A DNA stretch of 64,000 bases from Hydrogenophaga sp. RAC07 (GCF_001713375.1 NZ_CP016449.1:4569501-4633500), one strand, 5' to 3'; numbered from the stretch's first letter, positions 1 through 10,622 are shown. A program made the numbers and translations. The notes: generated by a model not told the origin, from the letters alone.

Positions 1-1168
<1,168 letters not shown>

Positions 1169-1177
1169 GGAGCGGAC

Positions 1178-1492
1178 ATGTCTACCAAGCAGAAAATCCG
1201 CATCCGCCTGAAGGCGTTTGACTACAAACTGATCGACAGCTCGGCCGCCGAGATCGTGGACACGGCCAAGCGCACCGGTGCGATCGTCAAGGGCCCCGTG
1301 CCCCTGCCGACCCGCATGCGCCGCTTCGACATCCTGCGTTCGCCCCACGTCAACAAGACCAGCCGCGACCAGCTCGAAATCCGCACGCACCAGCGTCTGA
1401 TGGACATCGTGGACCCGACCGACAAGACAGTTGACGCCCTGATGAAGCTCGACCTGCCCGCTGGCGTGGACGTCGAAATCAAGCTGCAGTAA
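1178..1492 (+). CDS. rpsJ: 30S ribosomal protein S10
   Basis: A 104-residue protein matching S10 over its full length; the protein sits in the 30S head and also acts as NusE in antitermination. Recognisable segments include the start [15 protein letters not shown] and [14 protein letters not shown]. An AAGGAG-like ribosome site precedes the ATG. It follows tuf by 9 bases and is separated from rplC by 224 bases that contain a promoter, so it belongs with tuf upstream and may be transcribed partly apart from the rest of the S10 genes. Confidence 0.98.
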   Translation: MSTKQKIRIRLKAFDYKLIDSSAAEIVDTAKRTGAIVKGPVPLPTRMRRFDILRSPHVNKTSRDQLEIRTHQRLMDIVDPTDKTVDALMKLDLPAGVDVEIKLQ

Positions 1493-1533
1493 TTGCGGCT
1501 CCAAGCCGGTCGGCGCTTCGTGCGCTGGCTGGC

Positions 1534-1562
1534 TTGCACAAACAAGGCCTGCTGGTTATACT
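1534..1562 (+). promoter_or_regulatory. Sigma-70 promoter between rpsJ and rplC
   Basis: TTGCAC (1534-1539) and TATACT (1557-1562) are separated by exactly 17 bases, each hexamer one or two mismatches from consensus. The start site would be near 1569, giving an rplC leader of about 148 bases that opens with a TCCGGA/TCCGGA hairpin (1573-1590). It would drive rplC to rpsQ. Confidence 0.7.
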
Positions 1563-1716
1563 GGCAGGCTTTTCCGGATTTCGGTCCGGAGAGTTCGGCT
1601 TTGCCGATGCGGTCTGTCAATGATGCAGGTCGTATTTTTAAAACGTGTCGACGCCCTTCGGGGAGAGTCGATGCACCATCAGCCCCGGCCAATTGAAGTC
1701 GGGAACGGAGAAAACA

Positions 1717-2388
1717 ATGAGTCTTAGCAACTCCCTCGGGTTGTTGGGTCGCAAGGTGGGCATGATGCGTCTGTTCACCGATGACGGGGACGCAGTTCCT
1801 GTCACGGTGGTCGATGTGTCGAACAACCGTGTGACACAGGTCAAAACCCTGGCCCATGATGGCTACGATGCGCTGCAGGTCACCTTTGGTGCCCGTCGTG
1901 CTTCCCGCGTGACCAAGCCCGAAGCTGGCCATCTGGCCAAGGCCGGTGTCGAAGCAGGCGAAATCATCCAGGAATTCCGCGTCGCTTCTGACGTTGCTGC
2001 CCAGTACCAACCCGGTGCCGTGGTCGCCCCCAACGCGATCTTCGCGGTGGGCCAGAAGGTGGACGTGCAAGGCACCTCGATCGGTAAAGGCTTCGCCGGC
2101 ACCATCAAGCGCCACAACTTCAAATCCCAGCGCGCGTCGCACGGCAACAGCCGTTCGCACAACGTGCCAGGTTCCATCTCCATGGCCCAGGATCCGGGTC
2201 GCGTGTTTCCGGGCAAAAAGATGACCGGACACATGGGCGATGACACCAAAACCATTCAGAACCTCGACATCGTGCGCGTGGACGAAGCCCGTCAGCTGCT
2301 CATGATCCGTGGCGCTGTGCCCGGCTCGAACGGCGGTTTCCTGACCGTGCGTCCTGCCATCAAGGCCAAATCCAAGGGAGCAAACTGA
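1717..2388 (+). CDS. rplC: 50S ribosomal protein L3
   Basis: A 223-residue L3 protein, an early 50S assembly protein that binds 23S rRNA. The start at 1717 gives the family's N-terminus ([18 protein letters not shown]). An in-frame upstream ATG at 1645 would add 24 residues unlike L3, and a GGAG ribosome site precedes 1717. Conserved stretches include [13 protein letters not shown] and the glycine/arginine loop that reaches the peptidyl transferase centre. The stop overlaps the rplD start (TGATG), so translation is coupled. Confidence 0.98.
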   Translation: MSLSNSLGLLGRKVGMMRLFTDDGDAVPVTVVDVSNNRVTQVKTLAHDGYDALQVTFGARRASRVTKPEAGHLAKAGVEAGEIIQEFRVASDVAAQYQPGAVVAPNAIFAVGQKVDVQGTSIGKGFAGTIKRHNFKSQRASHGNSRSHNVPGSISMAQDPGRVFPGKKMTGHMGDDTKTIQNLDIVRVDEARQLLMIRGAVPGSNGGFLTVRPAIKAKSKGAN

Positions 2389-3008
2389 TGCAAGTTGAAC
2401 TCCTGAACGACCAGGGTCAGTCGTCGTCCAACGTGGACGTGCCTGAGACCGTGTTTGGTCGCGATTACAACGAAGCCCTGATCCACCAACTCGTGGTGGC
2501 CTACCAGGCAAACGCCCGTCAAGGCACGCGTGCACAAAAAGACCGTCAGATGGTCAAGCACTCGACCAAGAAGCCGTTCAAGCAAAAAGGCACGGGCCGC
2601 GCCCGCGCCGGTATGACGTCTTCGCCCCTGTGGCGTGGCGGTGGTCGGATTTTCCCGAACAGCCCCGACGAGAACTTCACCCAGAAGATCAACAAGAAGA
2701 TGTACCGCGCCGGCATGGCGTCCATCTTCTCGCAGCTGGTGCGCGAAGGCCGTCTGGCCGTGGTCGACTCCATGAAAGTGGACTCGCCCAAGACCAAGCA
2801 GCTGGCCGACAAGTTCAAGGCCATGAACCTGCAATCGGTTCTGGTGATCGCCGAAGAAGTCGACGAGAACCTGTACCTCGCCTCGCGCAACCTGCCCAAC
2901 GTGCTGGTGGTCGAGCCGCGTTACGCCGATCCGCTGTCGCTGGTGCATTACAAGAAGGTCATCGTCACCAAGGCGGCGATCGACCAGCTCAAGGAGATGT
3001 TCGCATGA
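2388..3008 (+). CDS. rplD: 50S ribosomal protein L4
   Basis: A 206-residue L4 protein of the peptide exit tunnel. In Escherichia coli L4 also represses its own operon. The tunnel loop rich in K, G and R is visible around [14 protein letters not shown]. The start overlaps the rplC stop and the gene's own stop overlaps the rplW start at 3005, so L3, L4 and L23 are translated as a coupled block. Any L4 feedback here would have to act on the leader before rplC or on the tuf-rpsJ transcript; neither is shown. Confidence 0.97.
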   Translation: MQVELLNDQGQSSSNVDVPETVFGRDYNEALIHQLVVAYQANARQGTRAQKDRQMVKHSTKKPFKQKGTGRARAGMTSSPLWRGGGRIFPNSPDENFTQKINKKMYRAGMASIFSQLVREGRLAVVDSMKVDSPKTKQLADKFKAMNLQSVLVIAEEVDENLYLASRNLPNVLVVEPRYADPLSLVHYKKVIVTKAAIDQLKEMFA

Positions 3009-3319
3009 GCGTCACAAAATACGACGAAGGCCGCTTGATGCAGGTCCTCGTGGCACCCATCGTGTCCGAGAAGGCCACCCAAGTTGCCGAGCAGACCAAC
3101 GCCGTGATGTTCAAGGTGTTGCGCGATGCTTCCAAGCCCGAGATCAAGGCCGCTGTTGAACTGATGTTCAAGGTCCAGGTCAAGGGTGTGTCCGTGCTCA
3201 ACCAAAAAGGCAAGGCCAAACGCTTCGGCAAAACGGTGGGTCGTCGCGACCACGTTCGCAAGGCGTATGTGACCCTCATGCCGGGTCAAGAGCTGAACTT
3301 CGGCGGGGAGGGCGTTTAA
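3005..3319 (+). CDS. rplW: 50S ribosomal protein L23
   Basis: A 104-residue L23 protein at the exit-tunnel rim, docking site of trigger factor and SRP. The correct start is the ATG at 3005 ([15 protein letters not shown]), overlapping the rplD stop. The frame stays open upstream inside rplD, but that part has rplD-shadow composition. The family signature around [13 protein letters not shown] is present near the N-terminus, and it ends two bases before rplB. Confidence 0.97.
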   Translation: MSVTKYDEGRLMQVLVAPIVSEKATQVAEQTNAVMFKVLRDASKPEIKAAVELMFKVQVKGVSVLNQKGKAKRFGKTVGRRDHVRKAYVTLMPGQELNFGGEGV

Positions 3320-3321
3320 TC

Positions 3322-4146
3322 ATGGCAGTCATCAAGATGAAACCCACCTCACCAGGCCGTCGCGGCATGGTGAAGGTCACGCGTGACCACCTTCACAAAG
3401 GTGAAGGTTTTGCGCCGCTGCTGGAACCCCAGTTCCAGAAAGCCGGCCGCAACAACAACGGTCACATCACCACCCGCCACAAGGGCGGTGGTCACAAGCA
3501 CCACTACCGCGTTGTTGACTTCCGTCGCAACAAGGACGGCATTCCGGCCAAGGTCGAGCGCATCGAGTACGACCCGAACCGCACGGCGCACATCGCGCTG
3601 GTGTGCTACGCCGACGGCGAGCGCCGCTACATCATCGCCCCCCGTGGCGTTGAAGTGGGCGCAACGCTCCTGTCCGGCTCGGAGTCGCCAATCCGCGTGG
3701 GCAACACCCTGCCGATCCGCAACATCCCGGTCGGTTCGACCATCCACTGCATCGAGTTGCAAGTTGGCAAGGGCGCACAAATCGCCCGTTCCGCTGGCGC
3801 CTCGGCCGTGCTGCTGGCTCGCGAAGGCATCTACGCCCAGGTCCGCATGCGCTCCGGCGAGGTCCGCAAGGTCCACGTGGATTGCCGCGCCACCATCGGC
3901 GAGGTGTCCAACCAGGAACACAGCCTGCGCCAGTTGGGCAAGGCCGGTGTCAAGCGTCACATGGGCATCCGCCCGACCGTTCGCGGTACTGCGATGAACC
4001 CGATCGACCACCCGCACGGTGGTGGTGAAGGCAAGACCGGCGAAGGCCGCGCTCCGGTGGATCCGTGGGGCAACCTGACCAAGGGCTACCGCACCCGCAA
4101 CAACCGCCGCACGCAGTCGATGATCGTCTCGCGTCGCAAGAAGTAA
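3322..4146 (+). CDS. rplB: 50S ribosomal protein L2
   Basis: A 274-residue L2, full length for the family. L2 is needed for subunit joining and peptidyl transferase activity. The C-terminal motif [14 protein letters not shown] contains the conserved histidine near the catalytic centre, and the basic C-terminus (SRRKK) is intact. It starts two bases after rplW and is followed by rpsS after 12 bases. Confidence 0.98.
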   Translation: MAVIKMKPTSPGRRGMVKVTRDHLHKGEGFAPLLEPQFQKAGRNNNGHITTRHKGGGHKHHYRVVDFRRNKDGIPAKVERIEYDPNRTAHIALVCYADGERRYIIAPRGVEVGATLLSGSESPIRVGNTLPIRNIPVGSTIHCIELQVGKGAQIARSAGASAVLLAREGIYAQVRMRSGEVRKVHVDCRATIGEVSNQEHSLRQLGKAGVKRHMGIRPTVRGTAMNPIDHPHGGGEGKTGEGRAPVDPWGNLTKGYRTRNNRRTQSMIVSRRKK

Positions 4147-4158
4147 AGGGTTGACAAC

Positions 4159-4434
4159 ATGACTCGTTCACTCAAAAAAGGCCCTTTCGTTGACCATCAC
4201 CTGATGGCCAAAGTCGAGAAGGCCGTGTCCACCAAGGACAAAAAGCCCGTCAAGACCTGGTCGCGTCGCTCGATGATCCTGCCCGATTTCATCGGCCTGA
4301 CCATTGCCGTGCACAACGGCAAGCAGCACGTGCCCGTGTACATCACCGACCAGATGGTTGGACACAAGCTCGGCGAGTTCTCGCTGACGCGGACGTTCAA
4401 GGGCCATCCGGCCGACAAAAAAGCGAAGAAGTAA
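4159..4434 (+). CDS. rpsS: 30S ribosomal protein S19
   Basis: A 91-residue S19, which pairs with S13 in the 30S head near the A-site finger. It opens with [15 protein letters not shown] and carries the segment [13 protein letters not shown], both typical. Same operon, nine bases before rplV. Confidence 0.98.
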   Translation: MTRSLKKGPFVDHHLMAKVEKAVSTKDKKPVKTWSRRSMILPDFIGLTIAVHNGKQHVPVYITDQMVGHKLGEFSLTRTFKGHPADKKAKK

Positions 4435-4443
4435 GGAACAACC

Positions 4444-4773
4444 ATGGAAACCCGTTCAATCGTTCGAGGCGTTCGCCTCTCGGTCGACAAAGGCCGACTG
4501 GTTGCCGACCTGATTCGCGGCAAAAAGGTCGACCAGGCCCTCAACATCCTGGCGTTCACGCAGAAGAAGGCCGCTGGCATCGTCAAGAAAGCTCTTGAGT
4601 CCGCCATCGCCAATGCTGAACACAACGACGGCGCCGATATCGACGAACTGAAGGTCACGACCATCTACGTCGAACAAGGCACGACGCTCAAGCGCTTCTC
4701 GGCCCGCGCCAAAGGCCGCGGCAACCGCATCAGCAAACCCACGTGTCACATCTACGTGACGGTTGGCAACTGA
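4444..4773 (+). CDS. rplV: 50S ribosomal protein L22
   Basis: A 109-residue L22 lining the exit tunnel; its beta-hairpin ([12 protein letters not shown] region at the C-terminus) is the site of macrolide resistance mutations in other bacteria. The N-terminal helix [17 protein letters not shown] is typical. It lies between rpsS and rpsC with 15 bases to rpsC. Confidence 0.98.
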   Translation: METRSIVRGVRLSVDKGRLVADLIRGKKVDQALNILAFTQKKAAGIVKKALESAIANAEHNDGADIDELKVTTIYVEQGTTLKRFSARAKGRGNRISKPTCHIYVTVGN

Positions 4774-4788
4774 AGAGGTCACAGGAAT

Positions 4789-5667
4789 ATGGGACAAAAA
4801 ATCAACCCCACCGGGTTCCGCCTCGCCATTTCGCGCAACTGGGCCAGCCGCTGGTACGCGAGCAACCGTGACTTCGCCGGCATGCTGGCCGAAGACATCA
4901 AGGTGCGTGAGTACCTCAAGGGCAAGCTGAAGAACGCCGCCGTCTCGCGCGTCGTCATCGAGCGTCCCGCCAAGAACGCCCGCATCACCATTTACTCGGC
5001 ACGTCCGGGCGTGGTGATCGGCAAGAAAGGCGAAGACATCGAGAAGCTGAAGAAAGAGCTGGCCGCCAAGTTGGGCGTGCCGGTTGCGGTCAACATCGAA
5101 GAAGTGCGCAAGCCCGAGATCGATGCCAAGCTGATCGCCGACAGCATCACGCAGCAGCTCGAAAAACGCATCATGTTCCGCCGCGCCATGAAACGCGCCA
5201 TGCAGAACGCGATGCGCCTGGGCGCACAGGGCATCAAGATCATGTCGTCGGGCCGCCTGAACGGCATCGAGATCGCACGTTGCGAGTGGTACCGCGAAGG
5301 TCGCGTGCCGCTTCACACCCTGCGCGCCGACATCGACTACGGCACGTCCGAAGCCAAGACCACCTACGGCATCATCGGTGTCAAGGTCTGGGTCTACAAG
5401 GGCGACACCCTGGGCCGCAACGATGCGCCCGTGGCCGCCGAGCCCCGTGCCGAAGAAGAGCGCCGCCCCCGTGGTCCGCGCCGTGAGCGTCCAGCAGGTC
5501 CTCCTGCCCGCGCTGCGGTTCGTCGCCCCGGTGCCAACGCCGCTCCAGCCGATGGCAGCGACAAGCCTGCCGAAGCCACGACCGGTACCGAAACCAAACC
5601 CGCCGTTAAGCGCGTTCGCAAAGACGCCGCGCCCGCATCTGCAGCTGCGGACGGCAAAGGAGAATAA
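4789..5667 (+). CDS. rpsC: 30S ribosomal protein S3 with long C-terminal tail
   Basis: A 292-residue S3, part of the mRNA entry tunnel. The KH domain (GxxG in [14 protein letters not shown]) and the C-terminal core ([22 protein letters not shown]) are standard. The protein then runs some 75 residues beyond the E. coli end (233 residues) as a low-complexity Ala/Pro/Arg tail starting near residue 218. Such tails occur in other Burkholderiales; this one is probably disordered. It ends two bases before rplP. Confidence 0.97.
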   Translation: MGQKINPTGFRLAISRNWASRWYASNRDFAGMLAEDIKVREYLKGKLKNAAVSRVVIERPAKNARITIYSARPGVVIGKKGEDIEKLKKELAAKLGVPVAVNIEEVRKPEIDAKLIADSITQQLEKRIMFRRAMKRAMQNAMRLGAQGIKIMSSGRLNGIEIARCEWYREGRVPLHTLRADIDYGTSEAKTTYGIIGVKVWVYKGDTLGRNDAPVAAEPRAEEERRPRGPRRERPAGPPARAAVRRPGANAAPADGSDKPAEATTGTETKPAVKRVRKDAAPASAAADGKGE

Positions 5668-5669
5668 AC

Positions 5670-6086
5670 ATGTTGCAACCTGCTCGCCGCAAATTCCGCA
5701 AGGAACAAAAAGGCCGCAATACCGGTGTCGCCACCAGTGGTGCCACCGTCGCGTTTGGTGACTTCGGTCTGAAGTCCACCGACCGCGGTCGCCTCACGGC
5801 CCGCCAGATCGAAGCCGCGCGTCGCGCGATTTCCCGTCACGTCAAGCGTGGCGGCCGCATCTGGATCCGTGTGTTCCCGGACAAGCCGATCTCCCAGAAG
5901 CCAGCCGAAGTCCGCATGGGCAACGGCAAGGGTTCCGTGGAGTACTACGTGGCCGAGATCCAGCCCGGCAAGGTGCTGTACGAGATCGTCGGTGTGCCAG
6001 AAGAGCTGGCCCGTGAGGCGTTCCAGCTGGCCGCCGCCAAACTTCCCCTGCGCACCACGTTCGTGACGCGCTTGTTGGGTCAGTGA
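5670..6086 (+). CDS. rplP: 50S ribosomal protein L16
   Basis: A 138-residue L16, full length, bound near the A site and the last major protein to join the 50S. The start [17 protein letters not shown] and the segment [19 protein letters not shown] are family hallmarks. It lies two bases after rpsC and 16 before rpmC. Confidence 0.98.
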   Translation: MLQPARRKFRKEQKGRNTGVATSGATVAFGDFGLKSTDRGRLTARQIEAARRAISRHVKRGGRIWIRVFPDKPISQKPAEVRMGNGKGSVEYYVAEIQPGKVLYEIVGVPEELAREAFQLAAAKLPLRTTFVTRLLGQ

Positions 6087-6102
6087 TTCAGGAGAACACA
6101 AG

Positions 6103-6309
6103 ATGAAAACTGCTGAACTGCGCCAAAAGGATGTGGCCGGCCTCGAAGCCGAAGTGAAATCGCTGCAAAAGGCCCACTTCGGTCTGCGCATGCAAAAAGC
6201 CACGCAACAACTCAACAACAACGCCGTGCTGGGCGACACCCGCCGCGCCATTGCTCGTGCCAAGACCATCTTGGCCGAGAAGCAGCGCACCGCGGCTTCT
6301 GCCAAATAA
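6103..6309 (+). CDS. rpmC: 50S ribosomal protein L29
   Basis: A 68-residue helical hairpin protein at the tunnel exit beside L23. The family pattern [14 protein letters not shown] and [11 protein letters not shown] is clear. Its last codons include the AAGGAG site used by rpsQ nine bases later. Confidence 0.97.
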   Translation: MKTAELRQKDVAGLEAEVKSLQKAHFGLRMQKATQQLNNNAVLGDTRRAIARAKTILAEKQRTAASAK

Positions 6310-6318
6310 GGAGTGACC

Positions 6319-6588
6319 ATGACGGAAGCTAAAACATCCCTCAAGCGCACCTTGATCGGCAAGGTCGTCAGTGACAAGCGCACCAAGACCGTGACGGTCC
6401 TGGTCGAGCGCCGTGTGAAGCACGAGCTCTACGACAAGATCGTGGCCAAGTCGAGCAAGTACCACGCCCATGACGAAAAGGGCGAGTACAAGACCGGCGA
6501 CACGATCGAGATCACCGAGAGCCGTCCGTTGTCGAAGACGAAAAACTGGGTCGCCACCCGCCTGGTCCAAAAGGCCGAGCTGGTTTAA
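6319..6588 (+). CDS. rpsQ: 30S ribosomal protein S17
   Basis: An 89-residue S17, an early 16S rRNA-binding protein with an OB fold. The ATG at 6319 is preferred over an in-frame GTG at 6313 because AAGGAG (6308-6313) lies five bases before it. The motifs [14 protein letters not shown] and [11 protein letters not shown] are typical. It is the last gene of this cluster: a strong terminator follows, and rplN, which comes next in many genomes, is absent here. Confidence 0.97.
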   Translation: MTEAKTSLKRTLIGKVVSDKRTKTVTVLVERRVKHELYDKIVAKSSKYHAHDEKGEYKTGDTIEITESRPLSKTKNWVATRLVQKAELV

Positions 6589-6620
6589 GCGCGATTCACG
6601 CTGCTTGCAGCGCCGAACTG

Positions 6621-6655
6621 AAAAGCGACCGACAATGCCGGTCGCTTTTTCTTTT
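6621..6655 (+). terminator. Rho-independent terminator of the S10 operon
   Basis: AAAAGCGACCG pairs with CGGTCGCTTTT around a short loop, followed by a run of T residues to about 6655. It lies 33 bases after the rpsQ stop. Confidence 0.9.
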
Positions 6656-6720
6656 TCCGGGATCGGTTTTCCGATCCCTCACACCCCGGCCCACAAGCCC
6701 ATAAACGCGAGGAGCACAGC

Positions 6721-7233
6721 ATGATTCAGGTAGGCGAAAAGATCCCGGCGGCAACGTTGATGGAGTACAGCGAAGTCGAAGGCAATGGTTGCAGCATCGG
6801 TCCCAATCCCGTGGATGCGCACAAGGCCGCAGCCGGCAAGACGATTGCCGTGTTCGCGCTGCCCGGAGCCTTCACCCCGACCTGTTCGGCCAAGCATGTC
6901 CCCGGTTTTGTGGAGCATGCTGCCGACTTCAAGGCTGCGGGTGTGGACGAGATCTGGTGCCTGAGCGTGAACGATGCGTTCGTGATGGGCGCGTGGGCGC
7001 GTGACCAGAAGACGGGCGACAAGGTGCGCATGCTGGCCGACGGCAGCGCCGACTTCGCCAAGGCCACGGGTCTCACGCTGGACCTGACGGGTCGTGGCAT
7101 GGGATTGCGAAGCAACCGTTACTCGATGCTGATCAAGGACGGCGTGGTGAAGGCGCTGAACGTTGAGGCGCCGGGCAAGTTTGAAGTTAGCGACGCGGCC
7201 ACCTTGCTGGCCCAGGCCAAAGCTGGCGTCTGA
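6721..7233 (+). CDS. Peroxiredoxin, Prx5/AhpC-TSA type
   Basis: A 170-residue thiol peroxidase of the Prx5 class that reduces hydrogen peroxide or alkyl hydroperoxides in the cytoplasm. The peroxidatic cysteine is Cys55 in PGAFTPTCSAKH. The stretch DEIWCLSVNDAFVMGAW and the R in MGLRSNRYSML are conserved in the group. Being 170 residues long, it is the stand-alone form without a fused glutaredoxin domain, so it probably uses glutathione or a separate glutaredoxin. A GGAG site precedes the ATG. It has its own terminator and stands alone between the ribosomal operon and leftward genes. Confidence 0.92.
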   Translation: MIQVGEKIPAATLMEYSEVEGNGCSIGPNPVDAHKAAAGKTIAVFALPGAFTPTCSAKHVPGFVEHAADFKAAGVDEIWCLSVNDAFVMGAWARDQKTGDKVRMLADGSADFAKATGLTLDLTGRGMGLRSNRYSMLIKDGVVKALNVEAPGKFEVSDAATLLAQAKAGV

Positions 7234-7252
7234 ACGCGGGTGGAGCCTGAGC

Positions 7253-7292
7253 AAAAGCCGCTGGTGGTGACATCAGCGGCTTTTTGCTTTTT
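7253..7292 (+). terminator. Terminator after the peroxiredoxin gene
   Basis: AAAAGCCGCTG and CAGCGGCTTTTT form a stem with a loop of about ten bases and a T-rich tail, 20 bases after the stop. Confidence 0.85.
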
Positions 7293-7395
7293 TGCACGCA
7301 TCTTTGTGCGCCCCCGCGAGCCTGAAGTGAAGTTTGCTCGCCAGTGACCAGGCCCGTCGGGCAGAAACATCAGCAAGAGATGAAAAGTGTGGACT

Positions 7396-7893
7396 TCAAA
7401 GTTCCACCTTGAGGTAATGCGCCCCGGGAATCGGGTTGTGATAGTAAGGCGCCACCTCCACAAAGCCCGACTCCTGGTACAGCGCACGCGCGGTCTCCAT
7501 GTCGCTGAGCGTGTCCAGCAGCATGGTGGTGTAGCCGGCCAGACGGGCCTCGGACATGACCTGCTCCACCAGCAGACGGCCCAAACCGAAGCCCCGAAAC
7601 GCACGGCGCACAAATAAGCGCTTCATTTCGCAGGCGTCGAGGTGGTCGGTGTTGGTGAGTGGGCGAAATGCGCAGCAACCTGCGGGTTCACCGCCCACCA
7701 GGGCGACAAATACCGAGCCCGCTGGCTGCGTGTATTCGCCCGGCAGAGTGGCCAGTTCGCTCTCGAATCCCTGAAAGCACAGGTCGATGCCCATGTCGGC
7801 TTGGTAGTCGAGAAACAGGGACCGGACCGTGTCCAGGTCGTCGGGAAATTGGGCCAGCCGCAGTGTGACGTCGGCTGTCTCGGTGGGTCTCAT
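7396..7893 (-). CDS. GNAT family N-acetyltransferase
   Basis: A 165-residue single-domain acetyltransferase. The acetyl-CoA loop is RRAFRGFGLGRLLVEQ (R-x-x-G-x-G/A), followed by the usual strand MLLDTLSDMETARALYQESGF, where the donor-site tyrosine of the family sits. The substrate cannot be told from sequence. It is transcribed leftward in the same direction as the cytochrome b gene upstream of it, 69 bases away. Confidence 0.9.
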   Translation of the reverse strand: MRPTETADVTLRLAQFPDDLDTVRSLFLDYQADMGIDLCFQGFESELATLPGEYTQPAGSVFVALVGGEPAGCCAFRPLTNTDHLDACEMKRLFVRRAFRGFGLGRLLVEQVMSEARLAGYTTMLLDTLSDMETARALYQESGFVEVAPYYHNPIPGAHYLKVEL

Positions 7894-7962
7894 GCGGGCG
7901 GTTGTGGGAACGTGGGGAAGCGAAGGAAAGCCACTATAAGGCCAGCCAGTCGGTGGAGGTGA

Positions 7963-8637
7963 TCAGAAAGCGCTGCCCAACCGGACCAGCCAGGCCACTG
8001 CTCCGCCGCACACCGCCAGCACCATCAATGCCAGAGCCCGCGAAGCCATGGAATCGCGCGCCTGCGGCAGCTTGTGGCTCGCCGCCATCTGCTTGTCGCC
8101 CACCACCATCGGATGCACGAGGTTGTCCTTCTTGACCCATTTGTAGAAGACGATGGCGGCCACATGCAGCACCACGAGCGCGATCACGATGAATTTGCCC
8201 ACGTTCTTGTGGTAACTGGTGGCCAGTGCCACGGTGTCGCCCGAGACGAAGCGGACCAAGGGGCCGAAGAAAGCGATTTCGTCGTCGCTCATGAGTCCGG
8301 TGGTGACCTGCGTCAGCAACACCAAGAGCAGGGCAAACACCGACAACGCGCCCAGTGGCGTGTGACCCACGCGGTGTTCAAGTTTCGCGCGTCCTTGCAG
8401 GTATGCGATCAACGAGGATGGCGCGTACAGAAAGCTGCCAAAGCGCGACCAGTGCCCGCCCACAAAACCCCAGACCAGGCGGAACAGCAGCAGCGTGAGC
8501 ACCGCATACCCCAGTCGCAAGTGCCAGTTCATCCAGTTGCCGCCCACATTGGCGGTGATCACGAGGCCCACGACGGCGGCAGCGAGCAGCCAGTGGAAGA
8601 GGCGGGTGGGCAGGTCCCAGACGCGGATGGTTTGCAT
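7963..8637 (-). CDS. Cytochrome b561 family membrane protein
   Basis: A 224-residue di-heme b-type cytochrome with about four membrane helices. The start at 8637 gives MQTIRVWDLPTRLFHWLL, where the histidine in FHW is a typical heme ligand; further histidines lie in the later helices (NWHLRLGYA; VGHTPLGAL; LVVLHVAAI). The frame is open upstream to 8766, but that part overlaps the divergent gene's leader and is not family-like. It probably passes electrons from quinol to a periplasmic acceptor; the divergent gene encodes a cytochrome c', its likely partner. Confidence 0.9.
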   Translation of the reverse strand: MQTIRVWDLPTRLFHWLLAAAVVGLVITANVGGNWMNWHLRLGYAVLTLLLFRLVWGFVGGHWSRFGSFLYAPSSLIAYLQGRAKLEHRVGHTPLGALSVFALLLVLLTQVTTGLMSDDEIAFFGPLVRFVSGDTVALATSYHKNVGKFIVIALVVLHVAAIVFYKWVKKDNLVHPMVVGDKQMAASHKLPQARDSMASRALALMVLAVCGGAVAWLVRLGSAF

Positions 8638-8780
8638 GGTCAAGCGGGCAGAGTTCAACAAAGATGAGTGGAGCCGGGGGGCATGTCGACAGTTCCAGGG
8701 GAACTTGAACGATGTCGGCACACTCACGCCCAGGCAGCAACCCGGCTGCCTTTTGTATTCAACCACGCTCAGGAGTGTTC

Positions 8781-9233
8781 ATGAAATTTCTCGCCCCGTT
8801 GGCCATGGCCGTTGCGTTCACCAGCTTGTCTCCCCCGGCGTTCGCCCAGTTCCAGAAACCCGAGGACGCCGTGAAGTACCGCAAAGCGGCCTTCACCGTG
8901 ATGGCCTCGCATTTCGGGCGTGTGGGGGCCATGGCCAACGGCCGCGTGCCGTTCGATGCCAAGGTGGCGGCCGAGAGCTCGGCCATCGTCGAGACCATGA
9001 GCAAACTCCCGTGGGAAGGTTTTGGTCCGGGCACCGACAAGGGCGACACCCGGGCGCTGCCGGCCATCTGGACCGAGCAGGCCAAGTTCAAGGAAGGCGC
9101 CGACAAGCTCCAGGCCGAGGCCACCAAGCTGAGCGCTGCCGCCAAGACGGGCAACCTCGACGCCGTGAAAACCGCGTTTGGTGCCGTGGGCCAGACCTGC
9201 AAGGCCTGCCACGACGCCTACCGCAAGGACTGA
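8781..9233 (+). CDS. Cytochrome c' (periplasmic)
   Basis: A 150-residue protein with a signal peptide (cleavage after AFA near residue 22) and a single C-terminal heme site CKACH followed by DAYRKD, the layout of the four-helix-bundle cytochrome c' family. These bind NO and may protect against nitrosative stress. The ATG at 8781 has AGGAG five bases upstream; an earlier in-frame ATG at 8712 would precede the signal peptide and is rejected. It is divergent from the cytochrome b561 gene, and the two are probably functional partners. Confidence 0.93.
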   Translation: MKFLAPLAMAVAFTSLSPPAFAQFQKPEDAVKYRKAAFTVMASHFGRVGAMANGRVPFDAKVAAESSAIVETMSKLPWEGFGPGTDKGDTRALPAIWTEQAKFKEGADKLQAEATKLSAAAKTGNLDAVKTAFGAVGQTCKACHDAYRKD

Positions 9234-9260
9234 GGGCGCTTGCGGCCTGAGCCGCCATGC

Positions 9261-9290
9261 AAAAAGCCGGGATCTGGAACCCGGCTTTTT
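9261..9290. terminator. Bidirectional terminator between convergent genes
   Basis: AAAAAGCCGGG and CCCGGCTTTTT form a perfect 11-base stem with an eight-base loop, with A and T runs on both sides. It serves the cytochrome c' gene and the leftward TlpA-like gene. Confidence 0.9.
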
Positions 9291-9312
9291 GCTGTGAGGT
9301 GCTCGCTGCCCT

Positions 9313-9837
9313 TCAGATCTGCGCCAGCAGTTTCTCGATGAGCTGGTGCAGCGCCGCAAAGTCGGGCTCACCCACATAACGTTTGACGATGCGGCCCTGT
9401 TTGTCCACCAGGTAGGTGGTGGGCGTGAGCTTCACGTCGCCCCACTGCTGCGCCACCTCGCCCGTGTTGTCGAGCGCGACCTTGAAGGGCAACTGGCGGC
9501 TCTGCGCAAAATTGAGCACCCAGTTGGGTGGGTCGTACTCCATGGCCACGGCCACGGTGTCAAAGCCTTGTGCCTGGTACTTGTGCCAGGTGGCCACGAT
9601 CTGCGGCATTTCCTTCACGCACGACACGCAGGTGGTGGCCCAGAAATTCACCAGCGTCACCTTGCCCTTGAGATCGGCGGTGGTGGCCTTGGACCCATCG
9701 AGCAGCACGAAGGTGGAGTTGGGCGCGGCTTCGCCACCGGCACAGCCGGCGAGGCCCATCACGGCGGCGGCGCCCAGGGCGGCTGCGACAGCAAGGCTGC
9801 GGCGGCGCAAGCGGCTAGGTCGATCAAGTTCGGTCAT
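9313..9837 (-). CDS. TlpA/ResA-like thiol-disulfide lipoprotein
   Basis: A 174-residue thioredoxin-fold protein for the periplasmic side of the membrane. The N-terminus has an arginine-rich start, a hydrophobic segment and the lipobox LAGC near residue 31, so it is likely lipid-anchored. The redox site is CVSC (WATTCVSCVKEMP), and the cis-proline loop is in LTPTTYLVD. Proteins of this type reduce apocytochrome c or other periplasmic thiols. The substrate is not determined, though a cytochrome c' gene lies next door. Confidence 0.9.
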   Translation of the reverse strand: MTELDRPSRLRRRSLAVAAALGAAAVMGLAGCAGGEAAPNSTFVLLDGSKATTADLKGKVTLVNFWATTCVSCVKEMPQIVATWHKYQAQGFDTVAVAMEYDPPNWVLNFAQSRQLPFKVALDNTGEVAQQWGDVKLTPTTYLVDKQGRIVKRYVGEPDFAALHQLIEKLLAQI

Positions 9838-9905
9838 TGTGTTTTCATTTCCCGGGGACTACATTGCCCCACGCCATTCGTTCATCAGCATCCAGGAGAC
9901 ACCGC

Positions 9906-10607
9906 ATGCAGCGCCGCCAGTTTACCCAGTCCACCGCCGCCATCGGCCTCTTGATCCTCGCGGCCCACCAGCAGGCGCGGGCCTTGTCGCTGGGAGACCT
10001 CACCGACCGCGACGCCACACAGGGCATCAAGGTGGCGCTTGAGAAGGGCGCCTTGGCGGCCGTGGCCTTGCTGGGCAAGACCGATGGATTCCTGGGCAAT
10101 CCAAAAGTTCGGATTCCCTTGCCCGGTTTTCTTGAAGACGCATCCAGGCTGCTCAAGCTCACCGGGCAGGGCAAACGGATCGACGAGTTGGTCACCAGCA
10201 TGAACCGAGCGGCCGAGGCGGCCGTGCCCATGGGCAAAGACCTGCTCGTGAACGCGGTCAAGTCCATGAGCGTGACGGACGCCAAGAACATCCTGGGCGG
10301 CGGCGACAACTCGGTGACGCAGTTCTTTGCCGAAAAAACCCGCTCGCCGCTGGGCGAAAAGTTCTTGCCGGTGGTGACCAAGGCCACCGAAAAAGTCGGC
10401 CTGGCCAACCAGTACAACAAGGTCGCGGGCAAGGCGGCGGGCATCGGACTGGTGAAATCCGAAGACGCCAACATCCAGAAATACGTGACGGGCAAGTCAC
10501 TGGATGGCCTCTACACCATCATCGGCGAAGAAGAACGCAAGATCCGCCAAGACCCGGTGGGCACCGGCAGCGCCATCCTCAAGAAGGTGTTTGGCGCGCT
10601 GAAGTGA
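9906..10607 (+). CDS. DUF4197 family protein, probably exported
   Basis: A 233-residue protein matching the DUF4197 family of unknown function. The start at 9906 gives an N-terminus MQRRQFTQS followed by a hydrophobic segment ending ARA, which resembles a Tat or Sec signal. The in-frame opening at 9837 would precede it and overlaps the divergent gene. Most of the mature protein is helical with a repeated Lys/Asp pattern (TDGFLGNPKVRIPLPG is typical). It ends 15 bases before a convergent gene. Confidence 0.85.
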   Translation: MQRRQFTQSTAAIGLLILAAHQQARALSLGDLTDRDATQGIKVALEKGALAAVALLGKTDGFLGNPKVRIPLPGFLEDASRLLKLTGQGKRIDELVTSMNRAAEAAVPMGKDLLVNAVKSMSVTDAKNILGGGDNSVTQFFAEKTRSPLGEKFLPVVTKATEKVGLANQYNKVAGKAAGIGLVKSEDANIQKYVTGKSLDGLYTIIGEEERKIRQDPVGTGSAILKKVFGALK

Positions 10608-10622
10608 GCGCCTGCTGACGGC

